Shown piece by piece: positions 15,621-25,736 of a DNA stretch of 64,000 nt. The position numbers and the translations under genes are program-made. The stretch's first letter is position 1. Each line of letters begins with the position of its first letter. The notes beneath the pieces were generated by a model. The model saw only the letters and a list, made by a program, of their open reading frames with translations. It had not been told where the DNA came from and did not search any database. This DNA is from Streptomyces qinglanensis (GTDB lineage: Bacteria; Actinomycetota; Actinomycetes; Streptomycetales; Streptomycetaceae), in the NCBI RefSeq assembly GCF_900111245.1, contig NZ_FOGO01000016.1, forward strand, positions 115,571-179,570, read 5' to 3'.

Positions 15621-17168
15621 GTGGACGCACCCAACGGGTTCTGGGCGCAGGCCCGGCGCGACCCCGGGCGCGAGGTCCTCGCCGCACCGGACGGCGCGGA
15701 GTGGACCGCGGCCCGGCTGCACGCGGAATGCAACAGGATCACGCACGGCCTCGCGGCGGCCGGTCTCCGCGCCGGCGACGCGTTCGCCACGATCCTGCCC
15801 AACGGCCCCGAGTTCCTCGCCGCCTACCTGGCCGCCGCCCAGTCCGGCCTCTACCTGGTGCCCGTCAACCACCATCTGGTGGGTCCGGAGATCGCCTGGA
15901 TACTCTCCGACTCGGGCGCGAAGGTCCTGCTGGCGCACTCCCGCTTCGCGGAGCCCGCGAGCGCGGCCGCCGACGAGGCCGGACTGCCCCCGGACCGGCG
16001 CTACGCCGTGGGGCCGATCGCGGGCTTCCGGCCCTACGCGCAGCTCCTGGAAGGCCATCCGGCCGAGCCGCCGGCCCACCGCACCAGCGGGTGGGTCATG
16101 AACTACACCTCGGGCACCACGGGCCGCCCGCGCGGCATCCGGCGGCCCCTCACCGGCAAGCGTCCGGAGGAGACGCACCTCGGTGGCTTCCTCGGCATCT
16201 TCGGCATCAAGCCCTTCGACGGCAACGTGCACCTGGTCTGCTCGCCGCTCTACCACACCGCCGTGCTCCAGTTCGCGGCCGCCGCGCTGCACCTGGGGCA
16301 CCGGCTGGTGGTGATGGACAAATGGGATCCCGAAGAGATGCTGCGGCTGATCGACCGGCACCACTGCACGCACACCCACATGGTGCCGACACAGTTCCAC
16401 CGGCTCCTCGCGCTTCCGGAGGCGGTCCGCGCCCGGTACGACGTCTCCTCGATGCGGCACGCCATCCACGGGGCCGCGCCCTGCCCCGACCATGTGAAGC
16501 GCGCCATGATCGAGTGGTGGGGCCGGTGCGTGGAGGAGTACTACGCCGCCAGCGAGGGGGGCGGGGCGTTCGCGACCGCGGAGGAGTGGCTGGCCAAACC
16601 GGGCACCGTCGGCAGGGCGTGGCCGATCAGCGAACTGGCGGTCTTCGACGACGACGGCAGCCGCCTCGGGCCGGGGGAGCTGGGCACCGTCTACATGAGG
16701 ATGACCACCGGCGGCTTCTCGTACCACAAGGACGAGGGGAAGACCCGCAAGAACCGGATCGGTGACTTCTTCACCGTCGGCGACCTCGGCTTTCTGGACG
16801 AGGACGGCAGCCTCTTCCTCCGCGACCGCAAGATCGACATGATCATCTCCGGCGGGGTCAACATCTACCCGGCCGAGATCGAGTCCGCGCTGCTCACCCA
16901 CCCCGCCGTGGCGGACGCCGCCGCCTTCGGCGTGCCGCACGAGGACTGGGGAGAGCAGGTCAAGGCCGTCGTCGAGGCCGCACCGGGCCATCGGCCCGGC
17001 CCGGAGCTGGCCGCGGCGATCCTGGCGCACTGCGCGGACCGGCTCGCGCGCTACAAGTGCCCCGCGACGGTCGACTTCACCGACGAGATGCCCCGCGACC
17101 CCAACGGCAAGCTCTACAAGCGCAGGCTGCGGGAGCCGTACTGGGCGGACCGGGCGCGGCAGCCGTGA
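15621..17168 (+). CDS. Acyl-CoA synthetase (FadD4-like)
   Basis: A 515-residue ANL-superfamily ligase that activates a carboxylic acid with ATP and CoA. Motifs are the P-loop-like YTSGTTGRPRGIRRP, the A5-like YYAASEGGG, the hinge/adenylate motif TVGDLGFLDEDGSLFLRDRKIDMIISGG and the C-terminal catalytic lysine in DPNGKLYKRRLREPY. The GTG at 15621 follows GAGGAGAACGAG. It begins 130 bases after the flavoprotein gene on the same strand and may share its promoter and operator. The segment NYTSGTTGRPRGIRRPL resembles mycobacterial FadD4. The natural acid is unknown; a sterol-derived or aromatic acid would fit the neighbourhood. Confidence 0.85.
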   Translation: MDAPNGFWAQARRDPGREVLAAPDGAEWTAARLHAECNRITHGLAAAGLRAGDAFATILPNGPEFLAAYLAAAQSGLYLVPVNHHLVGPEIAWILSDSGAKVLLAHSRFAEPASAAADEAGLPPDRRYAVGPIAGFRPYAQLLEGHPAEPPAHRTSGWVMNYTSGTTGRPRGIRRPLTGKRPEETHLGGFLGIFGIKPFDGNVHLVCSPLYHTAVLQFAAAALHLGHRLVVMDKWDPEEMLRLIDRHHCTHTHMVPTQFHRLLALPEAVRARYDVSSMRHAIHGAAPCPDHVKRAMIEWWGRCVEEYYAASEGGGAFATAEEWLAKPGTVGRAWPISELAVFDDDGSRLGPGELGTVYMRMTTGGFSYHKDEGKTRKNRIGDFFTVGDLGFLDEDGSLFLRDRKIDMIISGGVNIYPAEIESALLTHPAVADAAAFGVPHEDWGEQVKAVVEAAPGHRPGPELAAAILAHCADRLARYKCPATVDFTDEMPRDPNGKLYKRRLREPYWADRARQP

Positions 17169-17332
17169 CCGGCGGCCGCCGCGCAGGGCCAGACGGGTAT
17201 GTCTGGGGGTGATGGCCCCCGCGGACCTCGTGGCCACTTTTCCCCCCTCCCCGGCACGGCCATGATGCTGACGGGGCGTCGTGGGCAGCGCCCGCGGCGT
17301 CGCCGTCACACGCACCGATGGCAGGAGGACCC

Positions 17333-18787
17333 ATGGCCGGGCTCTGGAGCGGCGAAGGCGTACTGCGCCGCAAACCGATCGAGCACATCGAGGAGACCGA
17401 GGGCGGAGCCGGACAGCAGCTCTCCCGCACCCTGGGCCTGCGGCACCTGACCGCGATCGGCGTCGGCGGCATCATCGGGGCCGGAGTCTTCAGCCTCGCG
17501 GGAACGGTCGCCAACGGCAAGGCGGGTCCCGCCGTACTGATCTCCTTCCTGGTGGCCGGGCTGGCCAGCGCCTGTGCGGCCCTCTCCTACGCCGAGTTCG
17601 CCGGGCTCATCCCGAAGGCGGGCTCCGCCTACACCTACGGCTACGCGGTGCTGGGCGAACTCGGCGGCTGGTTCATCGGCTGGGACCTGCTGCTGGAGTA
17701 CACGGCCATCGTCGCGGTGGTGGCCATCGGCATCTCCGGGTACTTCTCGTTCCTGCTCGGCGAGACCGGCCTCGACCTGCCGGCCTGGATGCTGGGGGCG
17801 CCCGGAACCGGTGCCGGGCACCGTGTCGACCTGTTCGCCGCGGTGCTCTGCCTGCTGATCGCCTATCTGCTCACCCGGGGCATCAAGAACGCGGCCCGCT
17901 TCGAGCTGATCGTCGTCGGCCTCAAGGTGGCAGTGGTCCTGCTGGTGATCGTCGTCGGCGTCTTCCACGTCAAGACCGGCAACTGGCACCCCTTCTTCCC
18001 CTTCGGCGTCTCCGGTGCCTTCACCGGTGCGGCGACGGTCTTCTTCGCCGTCTTCGGCTACGACGCGATGAGCACGGCCGCCGAGGAGTCGGTGGACGCC
18101 CAGAGGCACATGCCCAAGGCGATCATCTACTCGCTGGCCATCTCCATGGTGCTGTACGTGGCCGTCAGCCTGGTGCTGACCGGTATGCAGAACTACCGGG
18201 ACATCGACCCCGACAGCGGCTTCTCCACCGCGTTCAAGTCGGTCGGGCTGAGCGGCATCGCCGACGTCGTCGCCGTCGGCGCCATCATCGGCATCCTGAC
18301 CGTCATGTTCACCTTCATGCTCGGCGTCACCCGGGTGTGGTTCTCCATGAGCCGGGACGGGCTGCTGCCCAAGTGGTTCGCCAAGACCGACGCCGTCCAC
18401 CACGTGCCGGTGCGCGTCACCTGGATCGTGGGTGTCGTCTCCGCCGTCATCGCGGGCCTGCTGCCGATCCAGGAGGCCGCCGAGCTGACCAACATCGGCA
18501 TCCTGCTGGCGTTCGTCGTGGTCTGCGTCGCGGTCATCGTGCTGCGCTACCGGCGCCCGGACCTGCCGCGCACCTTCCGGGCCCCGGGCATGCCCGTCAC
18601 ACCGGCGCTCGGCGTCATCTTCTCGATCTGGCTGACCACCTACCTCGACTGGCAGACCTGGGTGCGCTTCGTGGTGTGGTTCCTCATCGGCCTGATCGTC
18701 TACTTCGGCTACTCCTACCGGAAGTCCGAGCTGGCCGTCCGGCCCGGCGACACCCGGCCCGGCTCCTTCGACAAGCGGGACGAGTGA
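17333..18787 (+). CDS. APC-family amino acid permease
   Basis: A 484-residue integral membrane transporter with about twelve hydrophobic segments. The first carries the substrate motif TAIGVGGIIGAGVFSLAG, and a later AVFGYDAMSTAAEE is the conserved sixth-helix region of the cationic-amino-acid-transporter branch. An N-terminal cytoplasmic stretch of about 40 residues contains RKPIEHIEE, also common in CAT-type permeases. The ATG at 17333 was preferred to the one at 17318 because AGGAGG (17323-17328) lies just before it. The gene is flanked by lipid genes but has no evident link to them. It is convergent with the acyl-CoA ligase gene at 18857. Confidence 0.87.
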   Translation: MAGLWSGEGVLRRKPIEHIEETEGGAGQQLSRTLGLRHLTAIGVGGIIGAGVFSLAGTVANGKAGPAVLISFLVAGLASACAALSYAEFAGLIPKAGSAYTYGYAVLGELGGWFIGWDLLLEYTAIVAVVAIGISGYFSFLLGETGLDLPAWMLGAPGTGAGHRVDLFAAVLCLLIAYLLTRGIKNAARFELIVVGLKVAVVLLVIVVGVFHVKTGNWHPFFPFGVSGAFTGAATVFFAVFGYDAMSTAAEESVDAQRHMPKAIIYSLAISMVLYVAVSLVLTGMQNYRDIDPDSGFSTAFKSVGLSGIADVVAVGAIIGILTVMFTFMLGVTRVWFSMSRDGLLPKWFAKTDAVHHVPVRVTWIVGVVSAVIAGLLPIQEAAELTNIGILLAFVVVCVAVIVLRYRRPDLPRTFRAPGMPVTPALGVIFSIWLTTYLDWQTWVRFVVWFLIGLIVYFGYSYRKSELAVRPGDTRPGSFDKRDE

Positions 18788-18856
18788 CGGAGCGTCCCGC
18801 CATGTGAGCGCGCCCGTTCGAGCGGCAACGGAACGCGCCGGGCGGGCCGGTGCCGC

Positions 18857-20521
18857 TCAGCCGTCCGGGGGTGCGGGGTGCGTCGCCTCCCGCAGGATCC
18901 GCCGGGCCCAGCGGTAGTCCGCCTTGCCGCTGGGCGACCGCTGGATGTGCGCGGCGAGCACCACGCTGCGGGGCACCTTGTAGCCCGCCAGCCGGGTGCG
19001 GGCGTGGGCCCGCACCCCCTCGGCGGTGAGCGGTACGGCGGCGTCGCCGCGTAGTTGGACGACGGCCGCCACCCGCTGGCCCCACCGCTCGTCCGGGAGG
19101 CCCGCGACGAGCGCGTCGTAGATGCCGGGGTGGGACTTGAGGGCCTCCTCCACCTCTTCCGGGTAGACCTTCTCGCCTCCGGTGTTGATGCACTGGGACC
19201 CCCGGCCCAGCACGGTGACGACGCCGTCCGCGTCGACGGTCGCCGTGTCGCCCAGCAGTACCCAGCGCGCCCCCTCGGCCTCGAAGAAGGTCTCGGCGCT
19301 CTTGGCGGGGTCGTTGTAGTAGCCCAGCGGGACGTGGCCGCGCAGCGCGATGCGGCCGGTTCCGCCCGGTGCCACGGGGCGGCGGGTGTCCGGGTCGACG
19401 ACGGTGGTGTGTGCGTCGACGCTGATCCGGAAGCCGTTCGCCGGGCCGGAGTCCGCGGTGGCGGTGCCGTTGAACCCGGACTCGGAGGACCCGAAGTTGT
19501 TGAGCACGGCGGTGTGCGGGACCAGCGCCGTGAACTGCTCGCGCACCGTCCCGGAGAGCACGGCTCCGGAGCTGGAGAGCGCGAGCAGCGAGGAGCAGTC
19601 GGTCCCGCGCATCGGCCCGGCGAGCGCGTCCACCAGCGGCCGCAGCATCGCGTCCCCCACCAGCGAGAGCGCGGTGACCCGCTCGCGCTCGACGGTGCGC
19701 AGCACCTCCTCCGGGGCGAACTTGCGGTGCAGCACCACCTTCTGGCCGTAGTCCAGCCCGATGAAGAGCGTCAGTGTGGAGGTTCCGTGCATCAGCGGGG
19801 GAGTGGGGAAGAACACCAGCCCCTCGCCCCCGGCCGCGACCCGCTCGGCCAACTCTTCGGGGCGTGCCACCGGTTCGCCGGTGGGCGCGCCGCCGCCGAG
19901 CCCGGAGAAGAACAGGTCCTCGGCGCGCCACATCACCCCTTTGGGCATTCCCGTGGTGCCGCCGGTGTAGATGAGGAACAGGTCGTCGCCCGAGCGCGGA
20001 CCGAAGTCGCGCTCGGGCGATCCCGCCGCCTCGGCCTCGGCGAACTCCGCGAACGTGGCGGGCGCCGTGCGGCCCCGCGGGGCCGGCGGGCGCGGGTCCG
20101 GGCCGCCTCCCACCCGCACCAGGTGGCGCAGCTTCGGCGCGCGTGATGCGGCGGCGGCCACCCGGGCGGTGAACTCACCGTCGAAGACGAGCGCCGCCAG
20201 GTCGGCGTCCCGGTAGAGGTGGACCAGTTCGCCCTCCACATAGCGGTAGTTGACGTTGACCGGGACGGCCCGGATCTTCAGGCAGGCCAGCAGGGTCTGC
20301 ACGTACTCGACGCCGTTGTACAGATGCAGTCCGACGTGTTCGCCGGGCCGCACGCCGCTGCTCGTGAGGTGGTGCGCGAACCGGTTGGCCGCGCGGTCCA
20401 GCCCGTCGTAGGTGAGTCTGCGCTCGGCGCCGGTGCCGGGGTGGTCCAGATGGACCAGCGCCTCGCGGTCGGGGACGGTGTCGGCGACCGATTCGAACAG
20501 GTCGGCAAGGTTGTATTCCAC
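18857..20521 (-). CDS. Acyl-CoA synthetase, FadD19-like
   Basis: A 554-residue ANL-superfamily acyl-CoA ligase. It has YTGGTTGMPKGVMWR as the phosphate-binding loop, NNFGSSESGFNG, the hinge region LLGDTATVDADGVVTVLGRGSQCINTGGEKVYPEEVEEALK and the catalytic lysine in SPSGKADYRWA. The MWR after the loop and the SGF/NTGGEKV pattern resemble FadD19-type ligases that load CoA onto the cholesterol side chain. The ATG at 20536 is contained in the ribosome site itself (ATGGAGGAG). The GTG at 20521 has that GGAGGAG six bases upstream and is taken as the start. It is divergent from the enoyl-CoA hydratase gene, the same order as fadD19-echA19 in Mycobacterium tuberculosis. Two operator-like palindromes lie in the shared spacer. 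Confidence 0.85.
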   Translation of the reverse strand: MEYNLADLFESVADTVPDREALVHLDHPGTGAERRLTYDGLDRAANRFAHHLTSSGVRPGEHVGLHLYNGVEYVQTLLACLKIRAVPVNVNYRYVEGELVHLYRDADLAALVFDGEFTARVAAAASRAPKLRHLVRVGGGPDPRPPAPRGRTAPATFAEFAEAEAAGSPERDFGPRSGDDLFLIYTGGTTGMPKGVMWRAEDLFFSGLGGGAPTGEPVARPEELAERVAAGGEGLVFFPTPPLMHGTSTLTLFIGLDYGQKVVLHRKFAPEEVLRTVERERVTALSLVGDAMLRPLVDALAGPMRGTDCSSLLALSSSGAVLSGTVREQFTALVPHTAVLNNFGSSESGFNGTATADSGPANGFRISVDAHTTVVDPDTRRPVAPGGTGRIALRGHVPLGYYNDPAKSAETFFEAEGARWVLLGDTATVDADGVVTVLGRGSQCINTGGEKVYPEEVEEALKSHPGIYDALVAGLPDERWGQRVAAVVQLRGDAAVPLTAEGVRAHARTRLAGYKVPRSVVLAAHIQRSPSGKADYRWARRILREATHPAPPDG

Positions 20522-20635
20522 GGCGCGCTCCTCCATACCCCGGCCCGGCGTGCTCGTCTGGTGTGCGTGCCCCCGTGCGTGCCGGCGCCATCAGAGCACC
20601 GGCGGGGGAAGACCGGAAGAGGCCGCGGGAAAAAA

Positions 20636-20652
20636 TATGACGCTGCGTCAGA
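20636..20652. promoter_or_regulatory. Palindromic operator, copy 2 (TGACGC type)
   Basis: TATGACGCTGCGTCAGA contains a perfect TGACGC/GCGTCA palindrome around a central T and matches the site at 14330-14346 in 15 of 17 positions. It lies 114 bases upstream of the fadD19-like start and 76 bases upstream of the echA-like start, so it could serve both promoters. Confidence 0.62.
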
Positions 20653-20679
20653 AACCTCTTGAACTCCGGCCGCCCGTAC

Positions 20680-20693
20680 TGCAACCTGTTCCA
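20680..20693 (+). promoter_or_regulatory. KstR-like site before the enoyl-CoA hydratase gene
   Basis: TGCAACCTGTTCCA fits TnnAACnnGTTnnA. Read on the other strand it is TGGAACAGGTTGCA, sharing TGGAACA-n-GTT with the site at 11021. It lies 35 bases before the echA-like start codon. Weaker than the first site because the outer arms are less symmetric. Confidence 0.5.
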
Positions 20694-20728
20694 GGTCCGG
20701 ATGCGGACCGCAGACGGGAGGAACCGCG

Positions 20729-21529
20729 ATGGGCGGTACCGAGCATCTGACCGTGGAGCGCGCGGGTGCCACCCTCGTGCTCACCCTCAACCGTCCCGAA
20801 GCCAGGAACGCGCTCTCCCTGCCGCTGCTCGTCGGCCTGTACGACGGCTGGCTGGAGGCCGACGCGGACGACACGATCCGCTCCGTCGTCCTCACCGGCG
20901 CCGGGGGCACCTTCTGCTCCGGCATGGATCTGAAAGCCCTCGCCGGAGACGGCACGGCCGCCGGTCCCTACCGCGAACGGCTGCGCGCGGACCCCGACCT
21001 GCACTGGAAGGCCATGCTGCGCCACCACCGGCCGCGCAAGCCGGTCATCGCGGCGGTCGAGGGGCACTGCGTGGCGGGCGGAACCGAGATCCTCCAGGGC
21101 ACGGACATCCGCGTCGCGGGCGAGAGCGCGGTCTTCGGCCTCTACGAAGTGCGCCGCGGCCTCTTCCCGATCGGCGGCTCGACGGTGCGGCTGCCGCGGC
21201 AGATTCCCCGTACCCACGCTCTGGAGATGCTGCTGACCGGGCGTCCGTACAGCGCCGAGGAGGCTGCGCGCATCGGGCTGATCGGACGCGTGGTACCCGA
21301 GGGAACCGCGCTGGAGGCGGCACTGGAGACCGCGGCGCGGATCAACGCCTGCGGGCCGCTGGCCGTCGAGGCCGTGAAGGAGTCGGTCCACCGGACCGCG
21401 TCCATGGCGGAGGCCGAGGGACTCGCCGCCGAACTGGAGTGCGGCCAACCCGTCTTCGCCACCGCCGACGCGAAGGAAGGAGCCCGGGCTTTCGCCGAGA
21501 AGAGGGCGCCACGGTTCCGCCGGGAGTGA
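20729..21529 (+). CDS. Enoyl-CoA hydratase/isomerase family protein, EchA19-like
   Basis: A 266-residue crotonase-fold enzyme that hydrates a 2-enoyl-CoA in beta-oxidation. The oxyanion-hole segments are visible: TGAGGTFCSGMDLKALAG and EGHCVAGGTEILQGTDIRVAGE. They are followed by the catalytic-loop region FGLYEVRRGLFPIGGSTVRLPR and GRPYSAEEAARIGLIGRVVPEG. The ATG at 20729 follows GGAGGAA. It begins a run of four genes (20729-24931) with overlaps at the last two junctions, so all four probably form one operon. It is divergent from the FadD19-like ligase. EchA19 of mycobacteria acts on cholesterol side-chain enoyl-CoAs; that role here is inferred from gene order and resemblance. Confidence 0.86.
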   Translation: MGGTEHLTVERAGATLVLTLNRPEARNALSLPLLVGLYDGWLEADADDTIRSVVLTGAGGTFCSGMDLKALAGDGTAAGPYRERLRADPDLHWKAMLRHHRPRKPVIAAVEGHCVAGGTEILQGTDIRVAGESAVFGLYEVRRGLFPIGGSTVRLPRQIPRTHALEMLLTGRPYSAEEAARIGLIGRVVPEGTALEAALETAARINACGPLAVEAVKESVHRTASMAEAEGLAAELECGQPVFATADAKEGARAFAEKRAPRFRRE

Positions 21530-21630
21530 GCCCGCCGACCCGCCGGCTCGGCCGGAGACAGATCCGCGACCGCAGAAGGAACCTCAGCCGGAGCAGGAAC
21601 CTCCACCAGAGACGGAAGGGGCACCCACCC

Positions 21631-22605
21631 TTGAACGCGGCACCCGCGCACGGAACGCTCAGCGCCCCCCTCGTCGTCGAGTTCCCCTTCACCCGCTCGC
21701 TCGGCCCGGTCCAGAGCGCCTTCCTCACCGGCCTCCGCGAACGCACGGTCCTCGGCGTCCGCACCGCGGACGGCCGCACCCTGGTGCCGCCGGCCGAGTA
21801 CGACCCCGACACCGCCGCGGAACTCCGCGACCTGGTGGAGGTCGGCCGGACCGGCACCGTCACCACCTGGGCGTGGAACAGCGCCCCGCGCCGCGGGCAG
21901 CCCCTCCGGCACCCCTTCGCATGGGCGCTGGTCCGCCTCGACGGCGCCGACACCGCGCTCCTGCACGCGCTCGATGTGCCGGGCGGGCCCGCACAGGTCC
22001 GCACCGGGATGCGCGTCCGTATCCGCTGGGCCGAGGAGCGCAGCGGTGCGATCACCGACATCGCCTGCTTCGAGCCGGCCGCCGACGCCGCGGACGACAG
22101 CACCCGGCCCGCGGCGAGGCCGCACAGCGGAGCGTTCGCCGACCCCGTGCACGGCATCGTCGCCGAGGCCCGCCTCGACTACACCTACACGCCCGGCCGC
22201 GCCCAGACCCGCTACCTGGAGGCACTGGCCCGGCACCGCACCCTGGGCGAGCGCTGCCCCGGGTGCCGCAAGGTCTATGTCCCGCCGCGCGGCGCCTGCC
22301 CCACCTGCGGAGTGCCCACCGCGGAACAGGTGGAGGTGGGGCCGGCGGGGACCGTCACCACCTTCTGCGTCGTGAACATCAAGGCCAAGGGGCTCGACAT
22401 CGAGGTGCCCTACGTCTACGCGCACATCGCGCTGGACGGCGCCGGGCTCGCCCTGCACGGCCGGATCGCCGGCATCCCCTACGACCAGGTGCGGATGGGG
22501 CTGCGCGTCGAACCCGTCTGGACCGAGGGCGGCCGCCATCCCGACCACTACCGGCCCACCGGCGAGCCGGACGCGGCCCCCGAGACCTACCAGGAGCTGC
22601 TGTGA
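21631..22605 (+). CDS. Tandem DUF35 (OB-fold, zinc-ribbon) protein
   Basis: A 324-residue protein made of two DUF35-like OB-fold halves. The C-terminal half (from about residue 175) has the usual helical lead YTYTPGRAQTRYLEALARH and a rubredoxin-like zinc site CPGCRKVYVPPRGACPTCG, then GTVTTFCVVNIKAKG. The N-terminal half keeps the same fold pattern (GTVTTWAWN...) but has lost the zinc cysteines. DUF35 proteins pair with thiolase-like proteins, and in sterol side-chain breakdown the Ltp2-DUF35 complex is a retro-aldolase. The TTG at 21631 is preceded by GGAAGGGG nine bases upstream, and no better start lies nearby. The stop overlaps the next start (GTGA). Its partner is most likely one of the two thiolase-like proteins encoded downstream. 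Confidence 0.8.
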   Translation: MNAAPAHGTLSAPLVVEFPFTRSLGPVQSAFLTGLRERTVLGVRTADGRTLVPPAEYDPDTAAELRDLVEVGRTGTVTTWAWNSAPRRGQPLRHPFAWALVRLDGADTALLHALDVPGGPAQVRTGMRVRIRWAEERSGAITDIACFEPAADAADDSTRPAARPHSGAFADPVHGIVAEARLDYTYTPGRAQTRYLEALARHRTLGERCPGCRKVYVPPRGACPTCGVPTAEQVEVGPAGTVTTFCVVNIKAKGLDIEVPYVYAHIALDGAGLALHGRIAGIPYDQVRMGLRVEPVWTEGGRHPDHYRPTGEPDAAPETYQELL

Positions 22606-23737
22606 CGATCCGGAACGGACTCCCCGAGGTCGCCGTCGTCGCCTTCGCGCAGACCGCGCACGTACGGGCGGCAGACGACCTCTCCGAGGTGGAGATGCTG
22701 CTGCCGGTGCTGCGCGAGGTGCTGGAGCGGACCGGGCTGTCCGCGGGGGCCGTCGACTTCACCTGCTCCGGCTCCTGCGACTACCTCGCCGGGCGCGCCT
22801 TCTCCTTCACCATGGCCCTGGACGGGGTGGGCGCCTGGCCCCCGATCTCCGAGTCGCACGTGGAGGCGGACGGCGCCTGGGCCCTCCACGAGGCGTGGGT
22901 CAAGCTCCTGACCGGCCGGGCGGAGACGGCACTGGTGTACGCGTACGGCAAGTCCTCGGCGGGCGATCTGCCCGCGGTCCTCACGCGCCAACTCGACCCC
23001 TACTACCTCGCCCCGCTGTGGCCCGACTCCGTCTCCCTCGCCGCGCTGCAGACCCGCGCGCTGCTCGACGCGGGCGGCACCGACGAGCGGGAGCTGGCCG
23101 GGATCGCCGCCCGCAGCAGGAACGCCGCCGAAGCCAATCCGTACGCCCAGCTCACCGGCTCGCCCTCCGCCGACGCGCTGCTGGAAAGCGACCACCTCGT
23201 CGGACCGCTGCGGCTGCACGACGTACCACCCGTCTCCGACGGCGCCGCCGCGCTCGTGCTGGCCGCCGGGGACACCGCCCGCCGGCTCTGCGGCACCGGC
23301 CGCCGCCCCGCGTGGATCCGCGGGATGGACCACCGGATCGAGGCACACAGCCTGGGCGTCCGGGACCTCACCGACTCGCCCTCCACCCGGCTGGCCGCCG
23401 AACGCGCCGGACTCTTCGACCCGCAGGCGCCGCCACCGGACGTCGCCGAGCTGCACACCCCCTTCACCGCGCAGGAGGTCGTCCTGCGCAAGGCGCTGCG
23501 GCTGGGCCCGGGCACCGCGGTCAACCCCTCGGGCGGGCCGCTGGCGGCCAACCCCGTGATGGCGGCCGGACTGATCCGCATCGGCGAGGCCGCGGAGCGC
23601 GTGGCCTGCGGGGAGGCCCGCCGCGCGGTCGCGCACGCCACCTCCGGCCCCTGCCTGCAGCACAACCTCGTGGCGGTCCTGGAGTCGGACGCCGCCGCGG
23701 ACGGGCCCGGCAGCCATGGAGCCGAGGAGGAGCGAGG

Positions 23738-23741
<4 letters not shown>
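22602..23741 (+). CDS. Thiolase-like lipid-transfer protein, Ltp4-like
   Basis: A 379-residue thiolase-fold protein. It keeps the C-terminal thiolase segment VNPSGGPLAANPVMAAGLIRIGEAAERV. At the place of the nucleophilic cysteine it reads SHVEADGAWALHEAW, so the thiolase mechanism is unlikely. Such cysteine-less SCP-x/Ltp proteins act as aldolases that remove a propionyl or acetyl unit from steroid side-chain CoA esters together with a DUF35 subunit. The GTG at 22602 overlaps the stop of the DUF35 gene by four bases, and its own stop overlaps the next gene by four bases (ATGA), which implies translational coupling and complex formation. Substrate is inferred by analogy with mycobacterial Ltp3/Ltp4. 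Confidence 0.8.
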
Positions 23742-24931
<1,190 letters not shown>

Positions 24932-25130
24932 CCAGACCACGTGACCGCCTGACCATCTGATCATTCGATCACCCGCCCGGAACCGCGCCGGGCGCGGCGC
25001 ACGGGCCGGCCGCCACCCGGCGCGGGAGGAGCCGCCCGTCCCTCGATTTCCCGCTGCCGCGCCCTGTCCCGGCGACCGCGCCGCTGGTTAGGGTGACGCC
25101 GGCGGCAGGACGACCGGGAGGAGCACCAGC

Positions 25131-25349
25131 GTGGCCGACAGCACCATCGGGCAGCCTGAACTCGACCTCAGCCGGGCGCAGTGGCAGTCGAGCAGCCGGG
25201 GCACCGGCGATGTCGAGATCGCCTTCGTCGAGGGGTTCGTGGCGATGCGGCACGGCCGCCAGCCCGACAAGCCCGCGCTCATCTTCGACCCGGGGGAGTG
25301 GCGCGCCTTCGTCCGCGGGGCCCGCGAGGGCGAGTTCGACCTGACGTGA
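25131..25349 (+). CDS. DUF397 protein
   Basis: A 72-residue protein with the DUF397 pattern: WQSSSRGTGDVEIAFVEGFVAMR followed by PALIFDPGEWRAFVRGAREGEFD. DUF397 proteins are very numerous in Streptomyces and usually lie beside an XRE-family regulator of the WhiJ type, with which they are thought to form a regulatory pair. No such regulator is adjacent here. The GTG at 25131 follows GGGAGGAG. A possible -10 TAGGGT (25089-25094) lies upstream. A coupled downstream frame (GTGA at 25346) is discussed under the next entry. Confidence 0.8.
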   Translation: MADSTIGQPELDLSRAQWQSSSRGTGDVEIAFVEGFVAMRHGRQPDKPALIFDPGEWRAFVRGAREGEFDLT

Positions 25350-25736
25350 CATCCCGGCCGACGGCGTCCCGGTCCTCCCGGACGCCGTCGGAACCCGGCT
25401 CGCAGCACCCGGCGGAGACGTCCCCACCCGCCCGCACCGGAGCGGCGGAGTCCGAGGACCGCACCGGGGACCACCGCCCCGCCGGCACCCTGCTGCGGCA
25501 GGTCGTCGCGGAGCGCCCGTACGCGGGGGCGCACGGTGAGGAGCTGACACTGATCCGCCCCCCTGCGCCACGCCCGCCCCGCCCGCCCCGCCCGTCCGGC
25601 ACCGGAAGTGCCGGCCCCTCCCGCAGCCTGACCGCGCGGCGCCCCGCAGCGGACCCCGCCACCGGGAACCCCGTCGCCGTGCGGGTGGCGGGGCACTGAC
25701 TGAGGGCGATCACCGAGGGGCACGTACTATTGCGGC
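25350..25736. other. Spacer with unassigned low-complexity frame
   Basis: About 390 bases without a recognisable gene. A frame beginning with a GTG at 25346, overlapping the DUF397 stop, stays open to 25699 (117 residues). It encodes a Pro/Arg/Thr/Ser-rich sequence with no motif, so it is not called. Frames on the other strand are equally long and equally featureless. The right end holds the promoter of the next gene. Confidence 0.4.
25725..25730 (+). promoter_or_regulatory. -10 element of a probably leaderless gene
   Basis: TACTAT lies only six bases before the ATG at 25737, and no ribosome site is present. Transcription would start at or next to the start codon, so the mRNA is probably leaderless. 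The -35 region is weak (a TGA-containing stretch near 25700). Confidence 0.5.

Noticed and set aside
17205..17220. GGGGG/CCCCC hairpin upstream of the APC permease as a terminator
   Set aside because: The stem is only five base pairs and such pairs are common by chance at this base composition.
18820..18858. GAGCGGCA/TGCCGCTC hairpin between the permease and fadD19-like genes
   Set aside because: Eight base pairs with a 23-base loop that runs into the ligase stop codon; too weak to call.
25346..25699. A GTGA-coupled 117-residue frame after the DUF397 gene
   Set aside because: Pro/Arg/Thr-rich, no motif, and equally long frames exist on the other strand; left as unassigned spacer.
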